Assembly (NCBI GenBank): GCA_001695595.3
Contig: MBPM02000021.1
Coordinates: forward strand, 310,001-374,000
Length of the DNA: 64,000 nucleotides
Direction of reading: 5' to 3'
From: Plasmopara viticola
Lineage: Eukaryota > Oomycota > Peronosporomycetes > Peronosporales > Peronosporaceae
Positions 36,701 through 46,439 of this stretch are shown one piece after another (the stretch's first letter is position 1; each line of letters starts with the position of its first letter). Below the pieces are notes generated by a model, which had not been told where the DNA came from, ran no database searches, and saw only the letters and a program-made list of their open reading frames with translations. Made by a program: the position numbers and the translations under genes.

Positions 36701-37716
36701 GCAGCCGTAAGCGAGAACAAATTCTTCGACAGTTCTTGAACGTGCAGAGTATTTTCCAGCGTGGCATCGATCCACGCATGCCCGGTCCAAACCCGAAGCT
36801 TGACCGTTCCGTAGCCGATGACCTTGAGCTTCACATCGTTCTTCGCGCTTGAAACACTGCGCGGCTGTTCAACTATCTTGTAGTCCACGAAAAAACCTCG
36901 ATCCTTGCACATATGCGCCGATGCTCCGCTGTCCATGACCCAGCAGTTGCTCGCGTAGCCCTCACTGGCATTGAACGCGATGTTGGATCGGTCATGGTTT
37001 GCTTCTCTTGGAATCCGACTTGAACGGCAATCTCTAGCATAGTGGCCGACCTTGCCACAATTGTAGCACACCCCCGACGGTCCTTTGGGACGTCGTCCTT
37101 GTTGATTCTTCGGGTGCTGCTTGACGCTTCGCTTGTTTGTGTAGAGAGCCGTTGCTTCCTCTACTCGTGCCGCCTCCTTCTGGCGCACTTCTTCAGCAAT
37201 CAGCTTACTCACGAGACTGCTGAATTCGAAGCTGGTGATCGACATCCGGAACGCCTGCACTAAGCTCTCGTAGCTTGCAGGAAGGCTCCTTAGCATGACT
37301 GCGCATATGTCTTCTTCACTTGGAGCACAGTTTGCACTTCTCATCTTCATCACCAGGTCTTCAAGCTCCATCACATGTCCACTCATGTTCGACGCCGTGT
37401 ACTTGAACGAAGCGAACTTCTCCTTCAGCCAAAGCCGATTCGCCATGTCTTGAGTGTGATGAAACCTTGCCAGTCTTCCCCACGCTTCGGTCGCTGACGT
37501 TGCGTCGATCACGTGCATCAGCTGAGAGTCACTCAAGTTGAGCGCGATCGCAGCGTGTGCTTGCTGCTCCTTGACCGCATTGGGTGCGCCTTCGCCAGAG
37601 ACGGCTCCCCACAATCCCTTGGACATCAAAGACATCTTCATCTTGTAGCTCCATAACGCGTAGTTGGATCCGTCGAATGGCTCGATCTTGACACCGGAGT
37701 CGTTACTTGGGCTCAT
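33780..37716 (-). pseudogene. Copia gag-pol polyprotein with two single-base frameshifts
   Basis: From the N-terminus: UBN2-type gag (FDGSNYALWSYKMK), a CCHC knuckle CYNCGKVGHYARDC (about residue 217), and an aspartic protease active site VMDSGASAHM (about 260). Next are the pre-integrase LWHRRLGHAS (about 390), an integrase core with CSDVLGP, SDNGGEY and PEQNGMAERMNR, and an RT with WVFRIKRD and IIYVDDLMLF. RNase H follows with YADANWAGD and STEAEY. One T appears missing in a short T-run near 35105 (RT, after LVAKG). Another is missing near 33958 (RNase H tail, after KNPV), each shifting the frame. All catalytic residues I checked remain. Either decay has just begun or these are homopolymer errors in the assembly. 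Confidence 0.93.
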
Positions 37717-37720
37717 AACC

Positions 37721-37952
37721 TGTTGATAAAATAAACTCGGGATCGGATCTACTAGGATGTTCTAATGGACTTGTGGTCGGGATTGCAAACGAAAAGTAAG
37801 TTGTATTTGTGCGTTTATCCTTGTCCTACTCTTTGCTGTCTCTCTTGCTGGCCATTCATTCCTTTCGCGCACGATAGCCATTCAATCGCATTGACCAATC
37901 ACTGGTCATAGTAACGTCCGCCTTTCTTCGATCAGCACATCAATCTTTAACA
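37721..37952 (-). repeat. 5' LTR of copia element (232 bp)
   Basis: Pairs with 33515-33747. The right border touches TTAAT (37953-37957), completing the target-site duplication. Confidence 0.95.
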
Positions 37953-38060
37953 TTAATAACAAGAGCCGTTACTCATCCAAAGAGACTTTTGCTTGCTAGC
38001 GAGTCACGAGACGTGTCGTCGATTACCTCCGAGACATAAGCCAACTGTGATCTTTCCTTG
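37953..38060 (-). pseudogene. Relic of gene A, upstream part (module copy 2)
   Basis: The minus strand encodes SQLAYVSEVIDDTSRDSLAS, aligning with LAHVLELIDDMSLLPEEALV of module copy 1. A stop follows soon after. The copia element separates it from 33040-33514. Confidence 0.5.
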
Positions 38061-38216
38061 AATATTCAATTTTTGGTTCTGCTTTATCTTCTTTTCAACT
38101 TCATAATTAATTGTATATATATTTTGATTCGACTTTATTGAAGTAACTAAAAATTGTGAAAAAGAGACTCAATTATTTCTTTAGTGGTATCGATATTTTG
38201 CTTCACTGTACACTAA

Positions 38217-39124
38217 ATGCTGCAGCTGGAAGACTTTTTCACGCACGGAGATGGCGCGAGCGTTTGCTTAGGCTCCAGCATCGCAGAGAACGCGAAGCCA
38301 AGTCGAGGAACAGACAACAATATTGCAAAAAGCGGTACACTGTATCTTCATGGACCCCAAAGCGTTGGCCAGACGTCGTTGCTGCTGCAGTACGGCTTTA
38401 CGCAGGCCAAGGCCGGCAGAAATGTCGTGGTTATCATGTGTGGAGATGCAGGGTCATCTAAATATACCATACCATCCGAAATTGTACCCATTACCGCGTG
38501 CTTTACGTGCAACACGCCCGTGCAAACCGGAGAGGACAATAACATTTGGGGCCGTATCCACATCAAGTAATATTTTTTACGGCAGTATTATATTAACTAC
38601 TAATTTAGTAATTACCAAATGCAGATATCTTCGTAGTAGTGCAGAGCTGCAACATTTTCTGTGTTCGCTCCATATTGTTAACAAGGATACGTCAGTCTTG
38701 CTAGTTGATGGCTTCGAGCGGTTCTTTGTTGACCCGAGGTGACTACTTTTGGCTGTTGCTTGGAAATGGTAAATTTCTTATGTATATTGTGTCAAGTCAT
38801 GGCGATGTATATCAGACTCTGGCCCTTTTGCTGGAAGCTCAAGACTATATGAGGACAGCTACTGGCCTAGGAGTTACACTTGTGACAGGCAATACGGATG
38901 CTTTTTTACTGCAAGATCTTTCATTGTTGCGTCGGTGGTGTCGATTTTTAGAGGTTGTACCTTTTCTTAAAGAGCCGAATGAGTTTATTCTGCGTGAAGA
39001 GGGAGAAAGTGGCTTTCACGTGGGGCAAATTCGGTATAAATTTGTACCTCCAGGTGACGACACGAACGGCACCTTTCAACTTTTATACATTCAAAGACAG
39101 GAAATAATACAGACAATTAATTGA
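38217..39124 (+). CDS. SWSAP1-like RAD51-paralogue ATPase, three exons, 263 aa
   Basis: Exons 38217-38566, 38625-38738 and 38797-39124. Both introns are 58 bp, and the 792 nt close in frame. LYLHGPQSVGQTSLLLQYG (residues about 42-60) is a P-loop with glutamine in place of the catalytic lysine. CFTCNTPVQ follows near residue 95. Exon 2 encodes SSAELQHFLCSLH then SVLLVDGFERFF, a Walker B-like strand whose order closely follows human SWSAP1 (a RxLxRLLCSAHE block followed by LLLLDGLEEYL). SWSAP1 works with the SWIM-domain protein SWS1 to stabilise RAD51 filaments in homologous recombination. Length is near the human protein (229 aa). Another divergent RAD51/XRCC2-type paralogue is the alternative. 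A dead copy lies at 12378-13041; an eIF4G relic follows on the opposite strand. Confidence 0.75.
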
Positions 39125-39179
39125 GTCGAACACTTTATGCACTACAATTATTTGAGTCGATTGGATAATTGTGTGCGAC

Positions 39180-39910
39180 ATAGTCATCTCTTCTACGCAT
39201 CTAGTAACGTCAAGTTGTATACTCTCTCTATGTGACGAACATCCTGATAAGTCACTCTTGTTTTTTCCAGTCGAATTAATTAGTATTTACTACTGCGTCG
39301 ATAAATTATCTTGATGATTTTTTCACCAACCACTCTTAATTTATCCCTTCAACTGTCGGCAGAAAGATTAACAAAAGCGGTCTGCAATCTTAAATCCACC
39401 AATTTCACTTACAAATTTAAAGCGATTCGTATTCCGGCATCGCTGCTCTAACGTATTACCAAACTCGTTTTAAGGCCTTCCAATCTCTAAAAACAAAGAT
39501 CATCTGGTATCTCCCATTTTTAATAAATTCGAACAAGAAGTGTAAATCTTTCATCCTTGACGCTAACAACCTACTCTGCATTCTCCGTATCAGGATTTGA
39601 TCGCGGGGGCTTAATGCCCGCGCGCTTCGGGCAGGTGCTCTCGGGCATCTGCAGGTCTCTTACGAGTCTCACCCTACAGCTCGACTAAGTAGCTATATCA
39701 CAGACACACTAGACTTGAAAGTCCACAATTTGCTTTTGTACTTTTCGCTTGGAATTTCTTCTCATCATTCAACGTCATGGCTCCCCAGTCGTGCGTGTTG
39801 TTCTCCGTGAACAGTTGCCGTCGAAACAAATTGTTGATGAGGCCAGCATTTTGCAGCATTTTCAACTTTTCTTCGGCTCACAGCCACTTTTATAAGCGGG
39901 CTGATCCAAG
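39180..39910 (-). pseudogene. eIF4G relic (module copy 2)
   Basis: Minus-strand DNA matches 3' exons of the intact eIF4G gene at 13143-15233, in the same order. A piece at 39255-39280 (CAGTCGAATTAAT on plus) matches the last exon. About 39380-39410 matches exon 10, and 39528-39570 (CGAACAAGAAGTG, CTTGACGCT) matches exon 9. 39776-39866 matches the middle of exon 8 (the GELFRRQLLTENIMH segment). Homology stops inside exon 8, so the N-terminal half is absent. A fragment of the non-LTR element lies between the exon 9 and exon 8 remnants. Confidence 0.75.
39601..39680 (+). mobile_element. 5' fragment of the non-LTR element
   Basis: About 80 bp matching the 5' region of the elements at 15403-16553 and 41576-41905, including GCGCGCTTCGGGCAGGTGCT and the following CTGCAGGTCTCT. 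Neither endonuclease nor tail is present. It interrupts the eIF4G relic. Confidence 0.85.
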
Positions 39911-40245
39911 ACCTCTGCAAGCCTAGTGCTATTACGACCGACACACCAGGCGTAAGTTGTTAATTTTTAATCACCGCAATTTATGTAGTTGAGAAACGAT
40001 GCTTTCAATAAGCCAATGACATTCATTGTTGAAATAAGCTACTTGCAAAATCTACTTGCGTTACTAAATCAATTATCAAGGTGTACGCATAACGTGTGGT
40101 AAATTAGTTCTGATATTATGACTGCTCGGTCTAAGCAAATTGCGATCTGGCACAAACTTCCAAAACCAAAAAAAATCCAGAAAACTCAATCAAAAGTTGA
40201 AACTCAATCTAGCCGACGACCAGCCAGCCGCATGAATGGCTTATA

Positions 40246-40283
40246 TTTTTTATTAGTAGTCTTGGTTGACTACTAATAAAAAA
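40246..40283. repeat. Inverted repeat, 16-bp perfect arms, 6-nt loop
   Basis: Arms TTTTTTATTAGTAGTC-like (40246-40261) and GACTACTAATAAAAAA (40268-40283) pair perfectly around TTGGTT. It lies about 370 bp beyond the stop codon of the La-motif gene, so a role in that transcript's 3' end is possible but unsupported. It could equally be a small fold-back element. Confidence 0.85.
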
Positions 40284-40654
40284 GGATAGCAACGCTCTAC
40301 TATACTTTGTAGTATGTGTGCTTTAATCTTACATGAGTATGCAAGCATTCTTTTTGAAATATCAATTGTACAATATACAAGTGAATTAGTCTCCAAACAT
40401 AGGCGGTCATTATAAATTCTCTGTATGCAGCAGTATACTCTATGTAATGATTGTTTGTTAGTCTACTATTTTCTGATGTGCACAAACTGCAAAATTTAAA
40501 CAAAACTTCGTCTCGCGTCCACGCCGCACGTCTTCTTCTCCAGCTGCTACAACGTGTCCTCATCTTTAAACAATGCAAAGCTCATCCCTCTCACCCTGTC
40601 CCTCCTCTCTTTCCGTCAGCCTCCACTATTTGAAGCACCTATGCCATCCTCGTC

Positions 40655-41421
40655 TTAGCTCTCCACTCGCTTGACATATCGCGGTACACCGAATCCTCCA
40701 GCAGCATTCGGCCACACCCACTTTTGCCATCCTGTGCGAAGACGAATTTTTTCATTTTTTTCGTCCAGCTCGACGGTCTCTGAATGCTTCATGGCCTCAA
40801 GTAGAGACTCATAGTCCTGGTGGACAGAATAAACCGCCTGAAAACTACCGACAAAGGCAAGAGGAACGTATCCGTCCACATCCATATGCTGACGCAAGAA
40901 AATATCGCGCACTAAATTGTCCGATGTGAAATAAAATTCACTATGAATACAACAATAATGCATCAGTCATATTTATTCAACCACCATGTTGCACATAAAA
41001 TAGTAGTGGGTACGTACATTTGGTTTTTTGCCCATTGGGCAGTCACTTGGACGTCGGGCGTGGGTACGTACACGCCGTTGACATAGCTGCCGTTACTGTC
41101 TTCGTAGTGACGATCTCCTCCAATGCGTCCACCGCTGCGTGACTCACGGCATCCCTGCTGTTGCCATCCACGCATTCGATCATTTGATTGAAAAGCAGCT
41201 AATGGAGTTGTAATCACTTGGCCTTTGTGGCTTTTTGGAGCCACCACGTTGTTCTCGCCCTTCACTGGAAATTGTGCCCAATTGAGTTTTCCTTTGCGCT
41301 TGGGCTTGACGAAGCGTGAAGAGGATAAACCATGCGACTTGTCTCTCACCTCTTCAGCCTCCACCAGACGGTACTTGACGGCACCCTCGGAAGTCTCTAC
41401 ATTTGCCGTGTTCAAGCCCAT
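40655..41421 (-). CDS. La-motif RNA-binding protein (LARP1-like), two exons, 229 aa
   Basis: Exons 41421-41018 and 40940-40655 on the minus strand. The 77-bp intron (GTACGT...TAG) is phase 2, and the 690 nt close in frame. Joining the exons recreates QIEFYFTSDNLVRDIFLRQ, the start of a La-type winged helix. It is followed by MDVDGYVPLAFVGSFQAV and VELDEKNEKIRLR, so the La motif spans residues about 133-210. The wording resembles LARP1-type proteins, which bind mRNA ends and regulate translation and stability. The N-terminal half is low-complexity with KPKRKGKLNWAQFPV and a Gly/Arg/Ser patch. No RRM or DM15 repeat is present, so it is much shorter than animal LARP1. The start is the first ATG of the frame; an upstream non-AUG codon or extra exon cannot be excluded. 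A small transposon derivative lies 155 bp upstream. Confidence 0.85.
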
Positions 41422-41575
41422 TTGATTGTCGTTCAATTATGGAAGCGCTCGCTGCCAGTCAAATGTTGTGTATGTGTGGTGTTTACATTTAGCAGTGTAA
41501 TATCGTAACACACATCATTTACTACATTCTGAAGCAAATATTTATAAGAAAAATTAGAGATACCAATCTAAAGAC

Positions 41576-41905
41576 TTCGGAAAAGGTCGGGGTGACGCCC
41601 TCCTTCCAAGCGCGGGGGCTAAATGCTCGCGCGCTTCGGGCAGCTGCCCTCGGGCATCTGCAGGTCTCTAACGAGTTTCACCCTCGACGCGACGGTCTCC
41701 AGCACCAGGGCGCCACCTGGGCTCTTACCAAGTCAGAGCTAAACAAAGTAATGGAAGACCCTCACGACCTCGGTGCTGGCTGCACTGCCCGCCGAACGAG
41801 ACCCGACGTATGCGGACACCACTCTATGCCGTGGACTAGCCAGACTGAGCCTAGCACGCGCACAACTTGGCAACGCGATAACGTAATACAATACAATACA
41901 ATAAT
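41576..41905 (+). mobile_element. Minimal deletion derivative of the non-LTR element (about 330 bp)
   Basis: Contains the same 5' region as 15403-16553 (about 41576-41710, starting CGGAAAAGGTCGGGGTGACG). It is then joined to two short 3' pieces, WALTKSEL (about 41720-41745) and the 3' end reading LTTSVLAALPAERDPTYAD (about 41760-41817), before an (AATAC)n tail at about 41885-41904. Nearly all coding capacity is gone while both ends remain, so it could only move with help from a full-length relative. Confidence 0.85.
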
Positions 41906-42390
41906 TCAAAGAAAAATATTATTTTGTACTAATTGGTTGTACTCTTTAAATCAGTACACAGACTTTAGGTTGTTGAAATACAACTCTAAGCACTAATTTT
42001 GCATACAAAGGCCCGAGGCAGAGATTTATTCGGCTTCATCTTATAACATTTTTTCAAATGACCTTTTGCATGGTTCTACGCTGCAGCCGATACCCATTGC
42101 TGTTGGCGGATAGTGATGCTGCAATGCACTGCCAAAAAGCGTAAATACGCAAATCAGCCTTTTGTCTTGAAATGTAGAAATTGATTGATGCGCTAAATGT
42201 TACTTTTCGCTTTTGTTGTAATTAACGACCATTTTTAGAGACAAACCGAGTGATAGTATCTTGCAGCACATTGAGGTCGTAACTTTTTTCAAACACGTCG
42301 GCTCGGCGGTCATGATACTTACAATTAAGGATCGTTTATTATGTCTTATACATTCCACTGTTATATATATGATATCCTAAATATAAAATA

Positions 42391-42600
42391 CTAAACCCTT
42401 AAATAGAAGTAGAGAACTCGACCACTCGTGCTCTGCATTAAACACGTCGTTTGTATGGTTTCCCCTGTCTCGGAGTAGGTCGTCTGATGCGTAATTACAA
42501 ATTTACCGGCTTCTTCCGAAGTCACAGCTTCTTCGTCCAAAATGGGAGCGCATTTATTTAACAAGTGTCGCACACCGTCAAGGCTCTAGCGAGATCCAGC
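42391..42600 (-). CDS. Possible terminal exon of an unidentified gene
   Basis: A 60-70-codon minus-strand frame with protein-like composition (LDGVRHLLNKCAPILDEEA, SEEAGKFVITHQTTY, TGETIQTTCLMQ, ending YFYLRV and stop). It is preceded by TAG at about 42589-42591, which could be a splice acceptor. No upstream exon or family was recognised. It may be a fragment of a lost gene. The balanced codon use and lack of stops make it stand out from its surroundings. Confidence 0.3.
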
Positions 42601-45600
42601 TCTCGACGCCCAGCAAATCGTCACAAATTATTTTTTTCTATAATACGTGGGTTCTCTGACAAAATTAAAATCGACATTGCCACATCAATATCGAACGCAA
42701 GAAATCATAACTACCACCTTTTTTAAAAATTGTTTTTTTCTTAAACGATTGACTAAGTTTATCTTGCTCGTTACAGAGTTTTCTAATAGGACTGCTGGTA
42801 CACAGTTAGATTTTAAGTTTGCCAGCGGCATTTCAGCAAAACTTAAGAAAAAAACACACCGTGATTATTTACAGAAAATATGAAGTAGTCTCATTGATTA
42901 GTACGCGCAGTACTTCAGATCTTTTTCATAATCCGTAATTTATCGAGAACTCTCCTAGAACATTCTTTCGAGCAAGGTGCCGTCCAGACAACAGTTTAAA
43001 TATGCTCGACCGATTACATTATTGTTTTTGCACCTTGGTAGTCAAAGGCAGTGGTCTCATAATTGGCAAAACTTTTTCTCTTCCTATCTCTATATCGAGG
43101 AAAATTGGTAAAGCTTTTTCTGTGTGTTTGTTGGTATGGCGAAAAGTGCTTTTTTGTACACATCGACGAGCGCAACACGGTGAAGGACTCAAACAGTCGA
43201 TCAAGAAGAACAGCTTGATACAGGGGTTGACAAGCTGCAGCAGCTCTTCCTGACAAGAACAGTGGGAGATGTGTGGCTTAAGCTGAGCAAGCTAATTCTC
43301 TTTGGGCCTGGTGTTTCAATTGAATTGAGCGTGGTTCACGTGCTCGTGATGGTTTCATATTTAGATGTTGGGATGAAAGCGTCCAGCCAATTGTGAATCT
43401 GAAATGATGCTATGAAAAGATGATAGTTAATGAAATTCGAATTGGCAGCTAATATGCCACATGCTAAAGCCATCAAGCCAGACTCAAGGCCATCAAGCTT
43501 GTTTTGGTGGACATCAAGCCATTCTTGGCAGCCATTGAGCTTAAGACATTGACAGGGTTTTAAGCCTTGGCCATGCATGCAGATTAATTTCGACTTTAAT
43601 GTATGACACAACAAAGTGACGACTCATTGTAATGACATCTTCGATGCACGAGTTTTGGAAGGGATTCAGCGAATCTCCCGTGCTTATCGTACGAATGGAA
43701 GAAGTGCTAATCGGAAAGGAATACAGACTGCTTTTTAGTAAAAAATGTGTTTTGACAGTAGGCTCACCTAGTGTCGGAAGGTTCCGTTATTACATTTATA
43801 TTGCGAGATTCGAAAGAAAGGGTGTGATATGGTAGTCGTCACCGGCAAAATAGTCGACAACGCCAATCACTTCATACAGTTCCATTGCTCCAAATATATG
43901 TGCACTGGTACTGATCTTAAAAACCTCGGGCTGCACAGTTTCAGAGCTCTTTCATCATAAGATTTCAAGAGACCGCATTAAGCTTTTAAGCTCGACCAAC
44001 AAATGTTTACCTGTCAAACGTTCGCGCAGAAATCTACGTGAGATTTCGATTGTAAATTCAGACTTAAGTGGCAAACGAGACGAAGTTGGAGGGAGAGATG
44101 ATTTCGTTGCTTACGTATTCTTGTCTTGCTGCAGTCCAACTGCCATTGACTGCTGGCGTCTCGAAGTCTATCATTCTCCTATACTCCATCAGGGTTATTA
44201 CACATCATAGATAACATTAAATCAATAAATGTTGCTCGTGGCCACATACTGAGACGTTCTTTGTGACTATCAATACGAGCCACATAATGGGAAGCACCAG
44301 ATTGCAAAGAGTAGTCATTCTGGCATGAACGCAACGTTCGGGATTTAGCTAGTGATGTGCGGCACACATATCATCCTCTGTGGCGCAAGTGGTTTTGCTT
44401 TTCGGTAAACACCTTACTTGCTACCAAAAACGGAGTTTTTTTTAAATACCACACTTAGCTTTGCTTAATCCATAATTTTGTTTGCTTCGTTCCTAAGAAA
44501 AGGCTCAAAAGTCTACAAAATCATTAATAATACACCGGGTTTTTAACTAGCCGCAACAGGGAGCTGAACAGGCCTGAAAAAGACGTGTATTTAGAAACAG
44601 TGAAATGGCTTTTACCTGGCTGCTAACCCGTAACGTGATCTTCAATTTTTAAAATTTAGGCGACAAGAATTTGGCATATGACTTCACTAAAAGCTTGAAG
44701 CGTCATATTCAGCAAATTAAAGAGCTTTAAAATGTCCATGAAACCGCGCTACCCATCTTTAAAAAAAAGGACTGAAGAGCAAAATAAACAATTTTTTATT
44801 ATTGCTGCTTTGATTAAGGTTTCGTTAGATTAACAAAGAGCACTGAGAAGTCCAGTAAGTTCGGCCCGACAAAGAGGTCGTGGGGCTGAGAGCCCACCTT
44901 AAACCCAAGGCCTCGTCAACAGATCAAATATGCTCTTTCAAAGGCATTAAAGCTATTGGAACGTCAAGATCGAATTTACGAGAGCCGACTTTGTAAAATG
45001 CGGTAGCTAACAATGACCAAGCGAAAATATCCGCTTAGGCTTATTCAACTCCTTCTGCAGTGACGAGACAATCTTACTATTCATAAAGCAGCTACTTCTC
45101 TATCACACCCCAAAAAACAGCAATACAAAGTCATATGCAAGCTTTATACGATAGGCTAACGAGCGCTCGTCGCATGCAGAAAAATCCTTCTACTTATGCC
45201 GAGTTTGAGTCAGCATCGTTATATTCGATCGAGATGGCTATGATCGAAATCGGCGAAGCCATTGGAATACGGATCCTTGCGAAGAAACGGTACTGCATCA
45301 ATAAGCGCTACTTGATAATAACAACGTCCTCCATTTTTCTGACGCTTATTGCAAGTAATTTCGGCACGTCTGTTCTGAATTGGTATCGTGCTTCTAATGC
45401 CGACAGTGAGTGCACATGCGTGAACATAAATAGTATCTGAAACTCAACTGCGTACACACTCCAAGCCCTAAGATTTTGCGTCTGATCCTCGAAAGCGGGT
45501 GTCTCACCCAAAGAATAGAAGAAATATTCATGATTTTGTCCTTACGTTCCAGGACTTGATGTGATCTACTGAGCTGAATACAGTGAGGTGACTAGTCGTT

Positions 45601-46029
45601 GCTTTTTCCATTATGGACATCGTGAATAAAATCTTGGAAGAAACTTCGAGTGCTCTTCTAAACGCCATTCAAAACGCCTCCAAGTTGAGTTAGCCTATAC
45701 AGTGGGTTAACTACCTCGTCTTTCGGCTAAACGTTCAAGACGGTGCGTGATTCCTGATTATCGTACGAAGCATCACCACTTCAGAATTTGGAAGATTGTG
45801 GAGAAATGAACGATAAGAGCGACGACTAGTCTGAATCGATGACATACCATGATTGTGGCGTTAGCGGTGACTTTGTAATACGTTGATCAAGACAGACCTT
45901 ATGTCGGCTTTATTGAGAGAAAATGCATCCTTCAAAAGACTGAGGGAAGCAACTCGAACTTGACGTGACCAAGGAGGAAATGATCTTGCTCACAAACAGG
46001 CTGCTTACCGTCGCAGAAAAAACATTGAT
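42601..46029. other. Intergenic desert
   Basis: No supportable gene. Around 43480-43545 the phrase CATCAAGC recurs several times within 60 bp, a minor imperfect repeat. Short frames near 45135-45440 show no domain. Confidence 0.5.
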
Positions 46030-46031
46030 TT

Positions 46032-46439
46032 TTGCAGATACCTTGTTTCCCAGTATGTGAGGAGCGTCTTCGTCAAGATGCTTTACTTACGAGCGTACAG
46101 AATCGGATAGGCAAACTACGGGATTGCATAAAGAGCAAATACGGCAAAAATAGACTGGATAAGTTCTCTGAGGTCGGTTACATGTTGGTTTTGGACGGCT
46201 GCATCTTTATTTCCATAACAAAGATTTGCTTAGTCAAAACATATCGCACCAAAATGACCGGCCCAATTTTGATTGTGGAAAAAGATTCGCGAATTTACTA
46301 TAAATTTGTATCATCGAAGCAATTAAAGCTGCTTCCAATACACCACTTCCTGCTCAAGCCTTATTACAAGGATACTAAGCGCCGGCGCAAGATAAATTTG
46401 ATCATGTTGGCCGAAGCTTCCAAGAGTAAGCCACGCTAG
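46032..46439 (+). mobile_element. Ty3/gypsy integrase C-terminal relic
   Basis: An open frame of 135 codons resembles the end of oomycete gypsy pol. A helical linker (RLRQDALLTSVQNRIGKLRD then KYGKNRLDKFSEVGYMLVLDG) matches the usual YADxxGRxxxFxVGDxVLL segment. TYRTKMTGPILIVEKDSRIYY matches KLxPRFIGPFxVxxxxGxAY. LPIHHFLLKPYYKD matches HPVFYVSxLKPYxD. The reading frame is intact but the consensus residues are drifted and the catalytic core upstream is not recognisable. Fragment of an old element. Confidence 0.7.

Larger units (their letters stand above)
33515..37952 (-). mobile_element. Near-intact Ty1/copia LTR retrotransposon (4,438 bp)
   Basis: The element is bounded by direct LTRs (33515-33747 and 37721-37952), each starting TGTTGA and ending TTTAACA. 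It is flanked by the 5-bp target duplication TTAAT (33510-33514 and 37953-37957). Coding orientation is minus. The gag-pol start lies four bases inside the 5' LTR (37716), so the primer-binding site, perhaps GGTTATGAGC, must overlap the start codon. A purine-rich tract (AAGGGAGAG, about 33748-33756) precedes the 3' LTR. Domain order is gag, protease, integrase, RT, RNase H, which defines copia. The LTRs differ by one single-base indel, so insertion was recent. It sits inside dead gene A of module copy 2. Confidence 0.97.

Noticed and set aside
34137..37263. Plus-strand frames across the copia element
   Set aside because: Antisense to gag-pol; no homology of their own.
43480..43545. Possible tandem repeat or CRISPR-like array (CATCAAGC recurring)
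   Set aside because: Units are irregular in spacing and sequence; no array structure. CRISPR is also not expected in a eukaryote.
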